A stretch of 64,000 bases of DNA from Paramacrobiotus metropolitanus. Its lineage: Eukaryota > Tardigrada > Eutardigrada > Parachela > Macrobiotidae. The notes below the pieces were generated by a model. The model did no database searches, was not told where the DNA came from, and saw only the letters and a list, made by a program, of their open reading frames with translations. The DNA lies in contig NW_026570226.1 in NCBI RefSeq assembly GCF_019649055.1, forward strand, positions 1,736,001-1,800,000, in the 5' to 3' direction. The translations under genes and the position numbers were made by a program. Below, piece by piece: positions 1 to 12,360 of this stretch (within the stretch, counting starts at the first letter, position 1; each line of letters opens with the position of its first letter).

Positions 1-1837
1 GTACATTGTTGGCACGCCTGTATCGATCCAAAGTTTGTGAACACCGGTTTCTTAACTTTGCTTTTAAACAAGTGCAAAATATTATACAATGTCCGTTACG
101 CTTTTGATTTACATTTACACTTACATTAACACATTTCTTTTTCACTCATACGTACATCACATTTGTACTGTAGTATCGTACTCCATGGTCTGCTATAGTA
201 ATATTCCAAAAAATACTTAAATTACCGTAAAGGAATGTGCACTTTTCCCCGTCGATGGCTTTCAAGGTGGCTTCGGCGTCAAATCTCGGGGCAGGTATGA
301 CCAACGTAGATCCATGCACGACTGTCATTAAGCTTCCGAGAACGCAACCAAAACAGTGATATAGCGGGACTGGCGAACAAAGGATGGTTTTCTATAATCA
401 TAAAATTTTGCGTTTTTAAAAATGTGTACAAGTACTATTTGTACACTTGCAGTCCAGCAACTGTAACAATATCTATTTTATGCTCACCTCTTTGTCGAAT
501 CCTAACGTTATCCCTCCGAAATAACCGTTGTTTAGTATGTTCTGGTGCTAAAATAGCATCCTAATTAGAATTAGTCAGACTGCTTCGATAATCGCTGTGA
601 AATAATGCTCGTATATATGAACTGGTGACTCACCGAAAGTGTAGCGCCCTTCGGATTACCGGTTGTACCGGAAGTGAACTGGATGTTAACCGGGTCATTG
701 GGCGTTACTTGCTTGGCATTGCGCTCCAACTTAGACAAATCTTCCCGTCCATAGTCCTGGAGGATTTCATGGAAAAACCGACTGTCTCCAGCTGGTGTCT
801 GGTTTTTGTTATCAGAGATAAGGACAACAGTTTCCAGATCCGGTATTCTGCAGATGAACCAGTATTATTAATAGCCATCAATACAATTTTTCCTAAATTG
901 AGCGATCAAAATTTTGTGAGAATAGATCAAATCTACTCGTAATTAGATCTAATCTACTCGTTCCCTTTGATATATGGTACTGACATATTGCGTGTAATTA
1001 TACTCACATCAACTTAATTGTCGGTACATTCGGCTGTCCGGTAAAACAATTACAATGTGCAAAGATCACATATACATATTGATATTATGCCATTTTAATA
1101 GCAATACATGTTCCTTGCTAATCGTAAATTAAATTTATAACATTAGTGTCGTGCTTGCCGCTGTGCGGCTGTGGTCATTGTCATTAAAAATAACTGACAA
1201 AAATACCATTCATTGAATTAGCGCTGTTTATTTCGATTTATGTATGCCATTAATTAGCCTATGGTTACACTGCAATTTCTTACGTAGGTTCTATACATCT
1301 GCTGAATACCGATAGAAGCTGAAGCTATTGTTATCTGACAACGATTCTGGTCGCTGAAGATTTGACCCACTTTGAGGATTTTTTCGGGATCACAAGATTA
1401 GGCACGACCTTGTCAAGCACATCCAGACATTCCTTTGTAGTAGCACCGATAAGAACTTTAATCTGAACCTTCTTCAGGCAATACTCCAGTTCATGGGCTT
1501 TGTACTGCGGATTAACATTGACCATGATCAGACCGGCTTTCGCTGTAGCGTACTGTGTCAGCAGCCATTCGTACGAGTTCGGTCCCCAGATGCCTACACG
1601 GTCACCTTTCTGCAGGCCCAGATGCAGCAGTCCAGCGGCAGTGGCATCCACATCCGCTTTAAACTGGGCGTACGTCTTACGGGTATTCTGGAAGGGTACA
1701 ACGAACACGATGTCATCCGGACGCCGTTCAGCCTGCTCGTCAACGATCTGGCCAATTGTTTTGGTCAATAATGGCGGAGTGGAAGGCCCGCGGACATGAC
1801 TTAAGGTACATGTAAGTGTTTCTGGTTTCTTTGTGCT
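1..1837 (-). CDS. ACSF2: ACSF2-like medium-chain acyl-CoA synthetase, 5' part (partial)
   Basis: ANL-superfamily ligase that activates fatty acids to acyl-CoA through an acyl-adenylate; the vertebrate orthologue is mitochondrial. Exons on the minus strand: about 1837-1371, 847-634, 547-488, 391-226 and 17-1, after which the gene leaves the window, so the C-terminal half is missing. Frame is continuous across all four junctions. The first exon carries the N-terminal ANL segment (GDRVGIWGPNSYEW, then LIMVNVNPQYKAHELEY). Exon 2 ends with the AMP-binding P-loop FTSGTTGNPKGATLS, exon 3 gives HQNILNNGYFGG, exon 4 gives PLYHCFGCVLGS and ends in FLYG, and exon 5 starts VPTMY, all in family order. No in-frame ATG lies in the first exon; the open frame reaches about 1921, with a plausible acceptor (ctctactgcag) at 1838. 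The start codon and transit peptide are therefore probably in an unseen upstream exon. Family assignment is firm; the ACSF2 subtype rests on remembered similarity. Confidence 0.9.
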
Positions 1838-4800
1838 CTGCTGCAGTAGAGTAGATGTGCTGGTGAAGAACCTAAAGACCTTTCTGGTAGCTAGGTAAAC
1901 AACTGTACCAATACGATTTTATGCATGTCAGTAATATCTATATGTCACAAGTTTACAATACGACAGCTGGACTTACAAAATTATCTTCACATACTTCTGA
2001 ATGTAAATGACAAGGTGCTGGTGGTTAGAGTAGCGTCACCATGTAGTGAGTATTGTTAAAAATTAATTAAATAAAGGACTTTTGCCTGTCAATCAGTGCC
2101 TACTGAGTAGCCCTCGGGTTGATTAAAGTAATGAATTAAATCAGCTGCTATCATTTTATAATATCAAAATAAAATTTTTCAGATCCTGAAACTGACAGTT
2201 TTTATTAGGATTTTATTATTTGCGCATCAACCTGGGGGAAATCATAATTAGAGTGCTTACGCGATATTTCTTTAATGTTGCCAGTAAAACATTGTAAGTA
2301 CTTCTATAAAAAGGATGGCTAAGAAGAACATTAGCAAATGCTGAAATAATATACCGGTTGTAGAAAACATTGCAAAAAAAAAACTGTTGCAGTAAATTTG
2401 GATCTGTGATGAGTCAGTAATAGTACTTATGGTTAGGTTTAGACAAAATGGTGGTTCATTTTTTGATTACGTACTTTGTTACTTCAAAACCAAAAATTAC
2501 AAGAGAAATAATGGACGCGTATGGCAGCACCAACAACACTATTACGGTATCAAATAAGTCGATTGACCACCAACACCGGTTGCTTTTAATTCGTTCTTTC
2601 CTGCTCGCATATAAATATTAAGAAATAAATTCCAGTGGCCCTTTAATTCAAATCAATAATAATTAATAAAGGTTGTTGTATTATTACATTTATTTAACTA
2701 GTACCGGTATCTATGAAATACCTTTTTCTAAAGCCGGAAAAAATCCTTGATGATGGTGGTAGCGATTTCGCGTAGGTGTACATTTTCGCACAAACCGAAT
2801 GCAAATTATTAGTATTGGTATCTGGATTAAAGTTTCCACGTTTCTCTTAATCATCCGGCATCAGCGCGTGCATATGCTCATTCTTTTAGTGGCTGACGGG
2901 AAATATCATTACGCTCCAGGGATTGAATTTAATTAATCAAATATCAGTCAAATTATGAGCGACCATAAGTGCCACGCTTGAGAAATGCTGCAATGAGGTT
3001 CAAATGCATAATATTATGATGTTATTGTTTTTGGAGAAAATTAGGAATTCTATACCAGGCTTTGTTTCCTCATTCTGATAGCTGTGAGAATCACACAACG
3101 ACGCCACTGCATGGCAGTGAAATTGCCCAGGGCTGTTTTGATAACGCGTTGTGGTTACTTTGATGATTGATCTTATTTGCTGATTATTAAATTTGCAGCT
3201 GATAGCATTTTGCGATACGATACGCGTAGCGTACACGCGTAAACACGCACTACGAAGGTGGCACGAACACGTATGTAGAGGTAGCTGGGTAATAGTGCGT
3301 ATGGTTTTATGGTTAAAGATAGATCTAGAGATTTTACTTATACTGGTCAAAATCTAACGGTGTAATATAATTCCACTTCCGGTGAACATTTTGCGGCTGT
3401 ATGCACACTCAGTTGCACAGTATACCCGTCAGTAAATTTGTTTGCACGGTGGAAGAAGGAAAAAGTTAAAAGAGCATGTCTTCACCTGTCAGCGATACCT
3501 TTGGGATATCTGTGAGTGGCAAGCACTGTCCTATAGTCCTTTTAATATAGACTCTGGCTTTAATTATTTTATAACGAAGATCGAAGAAATACATACGAAG
3601 GCATTGTCAATGGACGATGGTCAGTTGTGTTCTGCTATAAGTATGGGCATATAGTAACGCGCGAGTTCAACTGTTTAAGGGACTGGCTATGTTATCGCCA
3701 TAACATTTCGTATCAGGATTACGATGCGACGGGTGATAGAAAAAACTTCCGTGTACACGCTTGGGTTTGGATTTAGGTATGCGGTATTATCCTAACTACA
3801 CAAGCCTATCTCCTTGCCGTAGCAAGGAGATCTAAACCGCACCTTAAGACCGGGCTGAAGACCGGCTTGCAAAAATTGCAGAAACCGGTACAATATTTCC
3901 TTCTCAACTAACGAATATTTATATACATGATTAAAGAGAAAATCTCAATTCCCGCCAATTAAGACCTGTTGCAACAAGGTAGTAACAAGTAACGGGCGAA
4001 CGGCAGCATAAGCCGATCTTTTTATGCCAGCCGATATGATAAGGCTACTATAGTAGCGACGTCCATGGTGTGCCATAAAGTTGCTAGTTAAGGTACTGCG
4101 ACCACAGCAAGAAGCTGTCAACAACTTTCGCTGAAAACGATGTAAATTCAAAAAAATAAATGATCTGGTAATTTGACTTCTTGTTTCCCGTAAAGTCTTC
4201 GGAAGCCGGCTCATGTGCAGCATGTGCAACATGACCTTTAAATGTAAATTAAAAGTTGATATTTTGCTGAATAGCCAGAAAAAACTTGAGTGGTTGTACA
4301 TATGGCCGCCCGCTGTGCACCCTACCAAACAAACAATAATTATTGTAAATCGAATACAGACTTTTAGCAACCATAATTTTAGGTTTCACAGAATCAGAAA
4401 ATAATTACGATTAGGCAATAACTTTGGAGCTTGAATCAAACAAGAATAACCGCTAATCCGAAGCTGTGATTCATCATGCAATTAGTCAGGACCATGACAC
4501 AATATTGAATTTACCCTCTCGCCTACACGCATGCTTAATGAACAACTCCTTTAGCAAAACTCGTTTATTTTGGCTGTACACACTGTTAAAAATCGCTTTG
4601 AACTGCAGTAATGCGACGGTCATGAATGTTCTCGTATTTCGGCATTTACATCCCGACAGTGACTGCGACGGAAAGACAAAATTTAGAGGCGTCGCGTCGT
4701 CGACATAACCAACCAGGAGCATCTGTACGCGTGACCAACAGTTTTGCCTGTTGAAAAAGTAAACATATAATAGCTGTGACGGGATGGAATACCACTGTAG

Positions 4801-4936
4801 TCTCATGTTCTTATAATTTTAGGAGCGTAGAGCTTTTGATAGTTTCAGTGGCTTAAAGTTTCACACTCCAATGTCCCATTTTACACCAAAAGTATTTTAA
4901 ATCTGAGCAAACTTCTTCATATCGCACTTTATTGCC
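1838..4936. other. Intergenic, no gene recognised
   Basis: About 3.1 kb between the ACSF2-like gene (minus) and the small plus-strand gene. Short open frames here lack real ATG starts or convincing splice sites. One example is a 141-codon minus frame at 3945-4370 with a hydrophobic N-terminus that begins with TTG. It may hold the 5' exon and promoter of the ACSF2-like gene. Confidence 0.5.
3808..3831. repeat. Perfect 10-bp hairpin
   Basis: Inverted arms atctccttgc (3808-3817) and gcaaggagat (3822-3831) are separated by four bases. The function is unknown; it may be chance. Confidence 0.5.
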
Positions 4937-6041
4937 ATGGCCGACAATAAAGGATTTGTGGTTCAATACTTTTCCGATGGTACATACGACGCTTACAGGT
5001 ACTTGTATCTAAAATAAATGCCATTAATTTGATAATTATTATTCCGCTAATTTATTTGCCGGGTGCCGATTTCGATACGCTTGTACGCCATCGTAGTCTA
5101 TTTCCTGATGGCGAACAAAATACATTGTAAATATGATGGTGATATGTGCACGAGTACACTCTGTAAATCTGGATAAAAGATTAAATCCTGCTTAATAGTC
5201 TCATGTATTGTAGAAACAACTACTTAACTACGCAATACGCATACTGCATACTGACTAAGTGAATACGAAACACACACTATATACCAAAAATACTCCGCTC
5301 CCTAAGACTACATAAAACAAGTACTAAAATTTTACAGAAAGTTTCATTCCCGTGGACCAAACGAAGAAGATGCCGGCAAGAATGATCCATGCTTTTCTAT
5401 AGTATTTGACGACGAACCGATAAAGGGAAAATGGGATTCCACTGACGGTATCCTGATTGTTGAAATGTAGATCACGTATTTGGTCAGTTACAGTGAGCTG
5501 GATTGGTGTGCAGGATTTTTCCAGTTGGTGCCCGATGGAAAGCGGACATTTGTCGGCACAGTGTGTTTTGAGCCTCCTGTGCCGGGCGATGTGGCTCCCA
5601 GTGGGTTTGAGGGCGCTGCTCGGGCGCCTGACCCCGTCCAACACCAGGATGGCAGCTGGTCGCAAGTGGGCCCGCCTCTGTTCCGTGGGCTGGCGTATTC
5701 CGGAAAACCAGGAGGTAAATTATTGATATTACGGATATTTGTTTATGTTACTACGGATCTCTAATTATTTACATTACGGATATGTGTGTATTCATATGCG
5801 ACATAGAGTAAACATACCAGCAGCAACAAATGTCTGGACTCGTTTACATAATAAAAGGAAGACTACCACTAGTTTACAGGATTCTACGTAATTAATGGCG
5901 GAATTACCAAATGCTTATGCGTGTTAATGTGAGTTATAACAATTATCTGACGTTCTCATTACGGATGATAACACTGGATTGACCAAGGAATACTTATTTG
6001 CTATTTCTGTTGCTGTTGTAGAGCGGATCAAAGCGGTTTAA
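4937..6041 (+). CDS. Small orphan protein, 100 aa, three exons
   Basis: I do not recognise this protein. Exons 4937-4998, 5494-5714 and 6022-6041 join in frame (62+221+20 = 303 nt). Donors are GTACTT and GTAAAT; acceptors are gttacag and gttgtag. The product begins MADNKGFVVQYFSDGTYDAY, continues SELDWCAGFFQLVPDGKRTF, has a Pro/Gly-rich middle (CFEPPVPGDVAPSGFEG) and ends GERIKAV. It has no signal peptide or membrane segment. The start ATG sits in a good context (ttgccATGG). An AATAAA at 6190-6195 lies about 150 bp after the stop. The gene converges tail-to-tail on the ENPP gene. The phase-consistent model and the poly(A) signal support a real gene, but without a homologue it remains a prediction. 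Confidence 0.45.
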
Positions 6042-6189
6042 GGAGCAAACTCATCCATGATACTTCTATCGATCAGTGCTTACATTGTCTTTCCATATTT
6101 GGACCGGCATGGAATCGATACGCAAGCAAAAAGCAATTGTTTGTACTCGTACTTCTGCATGTATACGGTTGAAGTGCTTCTATAAGGTG

Positions 6190-6195
6190 AATAAA
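6190..6195 (+). terminator. Poly(A) signal AATAAA for the small orphan gene
   Basis: Canonical hexamer about 150 bp downstream of the predicted stop at 6041 and just before the 3' end of the convergent ENPP gene. Confidence 0.4.
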
Positions 6196-6349
6196 GCGGA
6201 TAGCAAACCGGTTACCGTAATTTAATGCCTCTGATCTTTGGTCAAAGTTTTGTGTAATACATTCTCAATACGAGAGGGCACAGAAATGCTTGGAATTACA
6301 AAATTATTGACTTAAAAGTTCAAAACGGTTTTGGGTGCTTGTAAGGCAT

Positions 6350-9300
6350 TCACAGCCCGCTCTCGGAGCCCCAGAGTTTCGTTCGCAAAAGAGTTCGTAA
6401 TCTAATACTTTCGTAAACTGGAAGATCAGTATAAAAGCGCATCATCGTGGCACTTTCAATATCCGTCACCGTTGCACTGTTTGTCAGGATATACGATCTA
6501 TCATCCTACAACGCAAAAAGGAAGATTGCAGTTTGACCTTTGGAAAATTTTCCACAAAAGATAAAAAATCATGATATAATATGTATCGTGCAAAAATGAT
6601 GTAGCGCTATATGATATATACATATAGTATACCTGACAATGTTGCACATCGTTGGAATGTGGGAGCATGAATGCTAGTATATCTGTTAAACACTCCTTTC
6701 CAACACATTGCGTTTTTCTATTATCCCGTGTCACAATTACGTAGAAATGTGATGGATAATGGATTTCCGATTTTTTTGTACTGAAAAAGATATATGACGT
6801 TACAATGGATAGCATAGAATTGGCAATGTCTTGCTTCGGTATATAAGTAAGTTGAGATAGCCTTACTTTTCTGTATCGGCAACGCCATACGGATATTGAT
6901 GATCAAACAACGGTCCCAGTTGGACATTTAATTTCCAACCATGGTCAATCCACCCGTTCACAACGTTCCAAAAGCTCTTCCACACACCGTTACGAAAATT
7001 ATCAAACATGGGAATCATATTAGAGATTAACTGGATATTGTTAATTCCTGACAAACGTGTGCCTGTTAAGAAGCACAACATTTTAATTATCCCAGAATAA
7101 GCAAAGTTCACAAAACGAACTGTGATTTTTTTATAGTATTTCACCTGATGGCACCAAGTTTGCTGGTTTAGTCCCGAACGAAGCATTTCTGAGAGCTTGA
7201 CAAGTCGGTTTATCTGAACTTACTAACCGGACATCAGTTCGTATGCAGTCCAGACTTGGAGGATTTGTAAGCTGTAAGATTAAGACGAAAGGTCACTCAT
7301 AAATTTATTTCAACTGACTCCTGTCTCAGAAAACACGGCTGCGCAACTCTTTTACTTACTGTGCGAGTGCTGTTCGGCTGAATGCGGAAGCTGCTCCAGA
7401 TCGGCCTTTGTCTGGCAACATCGTAAGCAACAATGTAGTCTGGATTAACCAACAATCGAATCGCTGATTCTTCACTCGACTCAAACTGGGGGACCCCAAA
7501 AGGCGCATGATAGGCAAGAAGCGCAACACTTTCCGCATTTGAAATATTCAGTGACATATCAGCTTCTGCCATACTTCCCTGATGAAGGCAACATGAAGAA
7601 GTAAAACGATTTTTTCACAAGAAAAAGTACCGATATTTCTAATTAATATAATTATGCTATTAGTACGCAAGTTAACGTAATTATACATGGGGAAGAATTA
7701 CTATTATTACATATTATTACTATTAAGGAATTACTATTAAGGAATGCGAATTCCCTTATATAATTTTAACAAAAAGTGCGTTATTTTTAACATACCGTAA
7801 AACAGGCTTGAGCTGGCGAGCAGGTATCATCTCCTCTTGAAGCGAATTCCGCTTCTGATTGTGGGAAAATTGGCACATCCACTTTCGACTTGCTTACGGT
7901 GGGAGCGGATTTTCGCTCTTTGAGTAATCCATGCAAACTACCGTATGTTCCATTGTTTGACGCTGGCGAAATGTTCAGCAGATCACACATAAAGTTATAC
8001 AGCTCCACATTCCGAAATGGCTCAATTTCAACGGCCGATTTAATAGATGGTCCCATTGCCATAAAAATTGACTGTTGACTTTCATATAAATTGTCGTACC
8101 CATGTATACCACTGACGCCGGTACAGGTGTACATCGGGTTCTGAGATGCATACACCGATGAGCGCGCTTTCAGATTCATTACCAACGGTTCCACGCGTGG
8201 TGTATTCGTATAGTGGAGTCTACGCGGGAGCTGTTCTTTTTTGTATATTTGATAGGGAGGAAAAGAACTGGACGGTGTCTTAGCTGGGCATTGTAAAGCG
8301 GCATAAAGGTCATCAGCGGCAAACGGCGAGGTTTCCTTCAGTGATATACGCGCGTGCACGCCCTGTCAATACAAAATGATAATGAAACATTTGTCTGCTA
8401 TGCCAGCTGCCGCAAGTCCATTATTACACCGTAAACAAAAATATCGTTGCTGGTAAGGGAAGACGTTGCAGAGTTGTTTTGCAGCATCGGGACAAGATAA
8501 AAAGCTTTATCGCAGTCAGCATCTTCCATCCCGTGGTCGGAGACCAGGATAATATTGACGCAAGGCAAAATGTCTCGGTCGTGCAGGCCTTGCATAAGTC
8601 GATCGAAGACAGAGTTCATCCTGTCTAAGGAGGCATTCACCTGCGGGCTCTGAGTTCCATAGCGATGCCCTAAACAAATTGAGGACAGGGACGAATCTGT
8701 AATTTACTTTCCTCTATTTGTCATTACCTAAAATACTCCTGCTATAATCATTTGTGTTCTACAATTGCTGGATGTGAGGTTTGTGTTACCCGAACTTGTG
8801 TACCATGTGTAAATGTGCAATGGAGGCGATTTATTGATATACTAATAAGTCTAATTTGTACCGTGGTTCGTTACTCGGATGACTGGACCACGCTGATCGT
8901 AAATATGCTTGCTAGTTGTTTGAACCTTAGAATTAAGCTACTGTAGAATACCCATTCACCTCCGGAATCTGGCTCTTCGAAGTACAGCATCGTGACATCT
9001 GGACGGAGGTCATCCGGAGAAGATAACCAGGACAATACCGCGTCGACACGGTCTTCGAAGGGAGTGGAACCGTTGAACGGTAGATACACGTTCGGCCGGT
9101 ATCCTTGAATTTCAGCCTGCATAATTTACTTTTAATTAGTTTATAGCTCTCAGTATGCAACAATACATACATGTTAGCGCTACAAGTCATTTAAATTCAA
9201 AGGAGACAGGACGTATATATAGATAAAGGGATCAAAGGGTGCTGTATCGATAAGCTAGAAAATACAAACATATATAAGAGCGTAGTTGGCATACCTCCGT

Positions 9301-10460
9301 TCCCACCCAGAAATAAGCATTAGCGCGTTTGCCCTGCTTTCTCGCAGTGACCCATATCGGTTCTCCGTTCCACCAGCGTGACTGTCCGACACTCTCCGAA
9401 CTCTTGTAGTTAAACTGCGCCTTCAAGATGGGATCATAGAATGTATTGTCCACAATACCGTGAGATTCGGCGAAGAGACCTGTGGCGATGCTGTAGTGAT
9501 TGGGGAAGGTGATGGCCGGATGGGTGGGCCGCATCGATGGAGCCGACACTCCGCAGGAGCGAATGCGCTCCAGGGCGGGCGTCAGCTGTCGCGACAAATA
9601 TTCCGCGCGAAATCCATCGGTTGATACGACCAACAACGGAGGCCGCTCCCGATAGCTGAAGAGATAAAAAATTTTTGCCATGCAGCATTTAAATCCACAT
9701 TAACCATTTATAACAGACAATAGCCATTCAAATAAAAAAATTCCAATGAGGACTTAACTCAAAAATTAAACTTAAAACTGTAAATGCAGACGTAGGCGCT
9801 GAAAATTTTAGGCGATAAGCGTAACTGCAGTATGCAGATGATATAACAAAGTTTTGGGATCATTGTTTCACCTAGCAAAATAGAAATGCTGCATAAAGTG
9901 AAGGGATTTAAGCAAAACTTGTAAAAATGTCATAAGCGTTTTTCTAGCGATAACATTAATACGTAGACTGTTTTTTACCCTTTAGGGCATTGGCTATTAT
10001 CCGGTGCCGTGCATGGTGTTTTTCTCCACGAAGTGGCATTTCCAGCGGATGTCACGGTGGTGGAAGGCGCCGTTGACGTTTCATTGCTCTCCGATATGGA
10101 AGTTGCAGGATCACGAGGAATGAATAACCCGATTATTAGTCCAATTAAAAGGAAAACGACACAGGCAATAATAACTAATAAAATTCGTATCCATTTTCGT
10201 TTTTGCTAAAAAGAAAACAATATCCGTTCGTACAAAGCGTACGCCAGATCTGCAAACCGCTGCGTCTGGATTGAAAAAAATCGAGTATAAGTAGTCTTCA
10301 TTGTAAACAGGTAGTAATATTTTATTGTGTTATCATCGTCTTAAATTTAACGGGGAAGCGTTACGGCCATTACCTTTCCTCGTGTCCAGTCGGGATGGGT
10401 GTGCAGATGATTCCCACTTAGCGCAATCGCTGTCGGGTCATTTTCCAGATCATGAGGCAT
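6350..10460 (-). CDS. ENPP1/2/3-type ectonucleotide pyrophosphatase/phosphodiesterase, 828 aa
   Basis: Type II membrane ectoenzyme of the alkaline-phosphatase superfamily that hydrolyses extracellular nucleotides or phosphodiesters. Eleven exons (minus): 10460-10374, 10205-9979, 9655-9295, 9116-8960, 8669-8428, 8362-7796, 7578-7360, 7271-7145, 7062-6867, 6780-6633, 6505-6350; total 2,487 nt, all phases consistent. The start is MPHDLENDP. A 29-residue cytoplasmic tail precedes KRKW and one hydrophobic helix (about residues 35-56). The catalytic domain starts almost at once. Visible metal and catalytic residues are Asp in VVSTDGFR (about 118), nucleophile Thr in AITFPN (about 154), Asp and His in EPDSGGHRYG, Asp-His in LVSDHGMED, and His in SGIHGYDN. 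After NNGTYGSLHGLL comes the nuclease-like domain (APFGVPQF, NMIPMFDNF, HYPSHFYVIV, ATVTDIESATMMRFY). The two somatomedin-B repeats of vertebrate ENPP1-3 are absent. Substrate cannot be read from the sequence. Confidence 0.93.
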
Positions 10461-12360
10461 TTTACGTAAAACTGGAGTGCAATGTTGCCTAAACTGCTCT
10501 TTCAGGGTTTCTGACAGACACCACAAGACAGGAAATTAGATGCATAACTCGCTGATTTGACACTTCCAGATTACACACCGTTTGGCACGAACTTGTTGAT
10601 AATAACACTGGCGTGGTAAGAAAATTGCTGCCTGCGACAAAGTAAAGTATCAATCGATAGGAGGTCTATCACACTGATAATAGTTACGTGCTTTATCATA
10701 GTGCTGTATAGTTGACCCTGCCTAATTAGTCGTAGTAATTATGATTTTTGATATTCCATCAGTACCAAATCCGATTGGGAGTTTAAGAAATTATCGTATG
10801 CCGCGCACGTTTTTGAAAACAAAGCATAGCGCATTATTTATTGTAATACTTCAAGCACTTTTGCAATTGAGGTTAGTCAGGTTACATAGATCAAGTACTC
10901 GTACTTGTAGTTCTAATTTATATTTTTTAATTGATTGGTCGTACCGATAAAATTACTATCATAGTACTAAACTATTCAGAGAACGAAACAACCGGTGCAT
11001 CAGCAGTGGAGCACTTCCTTTTCCTACCGGAATCAGATGAAGTGTCTGTACATGCATACTTATCGCACAATACTATATGTATCTCCATTATCCATAAAGT
11101 ACATATATCTATATAACCGATATAATAGTACCGTACAGGATCTTTAATTTACGCCGCTATGTCCAGGATTTCCGGCTGGCCGTTAATAGCTCATCCGTTT
11201 TATCAGGAAAGGGTGCGTAAATCTGTTAGGTGCGTAAAATTTCCAGTGACAACATGTAAACATAAATACTTGAATTTCCTCATTTGTCAGGAATTTTTTT
11301 TGTGCAAACCAGGCGCCTTTTTGGGCTACGTAAATGCAGTTTTAAAATAGTTGAACCACTAAAGTCCACAGGCTATGAAGAGTAGTTACAGAAGCCGAAC
11401 TGGGGCACCCAATTTTATAAATAAGCAACCAAAAAGGCAAAGATTGTACAATGTACACTACTCTGAAATCTAATTATTAGCATACCTAATTATACGATCT
11501 TCTGTTCTTCGCTACTTCGACAATTAATGGCATACTTTATGTTCGGTACGAACTGTCTACTCGTAGTGTGACAATAAAGTTAGAATAAACGAGCGCATTT
11601 GTCGATAGGCTGATGTCCAGTAAAGTCAACTCTCGCTAATCAGGTGTACGGCACCGGAAAATAATGACGTGCATACGTGCGTATGTAAGATAAGACCGTC
11701 TGCAATCTGCTTCTTGGTGCGCATATATTATTTCCGTAATATGTAAACATGCTTAAGTGTTAGTCATCCAAAGCCATTAAGCAATCGCTTAAAACCATTA
11801 AGCACAGGCAGTCATACACCGCGAGTGGGCTACAAATGATATATTGCCGCTATGTGGATAACCGTAAACATAATTCCTCCTCAATCTCAAGACAACGAAA
11901 TACCAGATCAAAATCAAAGACACAATTTTAAGACAGCTACAACCGAAGAGAAGCAAAGTCTAATTTTCGATTGACCACTGCGATCAAACATTTTATGCTA
12001 AACTTGTACATCGCTGTGCAAGCGGATATGACTAGTACATCCGAGCATCACATGGAGGAACCGTACTAACCATGATTTTTATTTTGAATACTTCTATTTG
12101 TAATGAAATCATCTGCATTGAAACATAATATTATTATGTGCTAACTTGTAAGTTCTAAAAAAGCATATTCAGAAACAACAACTGCTAGTAGTTAACCGCC
12201 TCACAACATTTTCTGCCTGGATTTCGAAAATTTGCATTACAAAAAAAAACATAAAAATAACTTTTCCGGATGTAGCAGTAAACTCGCAATCTCTCTGCAA
12301 AAAGGTATTGAAAAATAAACATATCTTCACCACCAGCGCAAACTAGCTTCTAGTAATTTA
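10461..12360. other. Intergenic, no gene recognised
   Basis: 1.9 kb between the ENPP start and the NCBP3 stop (both minus). AT-rich, with many short GTAC/TACTCGTAC words. It presumably holds the ENPP promoter and NCBP3 3' UTR. I see no supported coding exon. Confidence 0.5.

Noticed and set aside
3945-4370. 141-codon minus-strand frame with a hydrophobic, signal-peptide-like N-terminus
   Set aside because: It starts at TTG rather than ATG, has no domain, no conserved codon pattern and no neighbouring exons.
5324-5665. 113-codon minus frame opposite the small orphan gene
   Set aside because: No ATG in a supported context; antisense shadow of the plus-strand exon.
7145-7271. A 35-39 bp intron within ENPP suggested by GTAAGT at 7218-7223
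   Set aside because: Reading straight through stays open and gives the expected Cys spacing (DCIRTDVRL then KPTCQALRNASFG), so no intron is needed.
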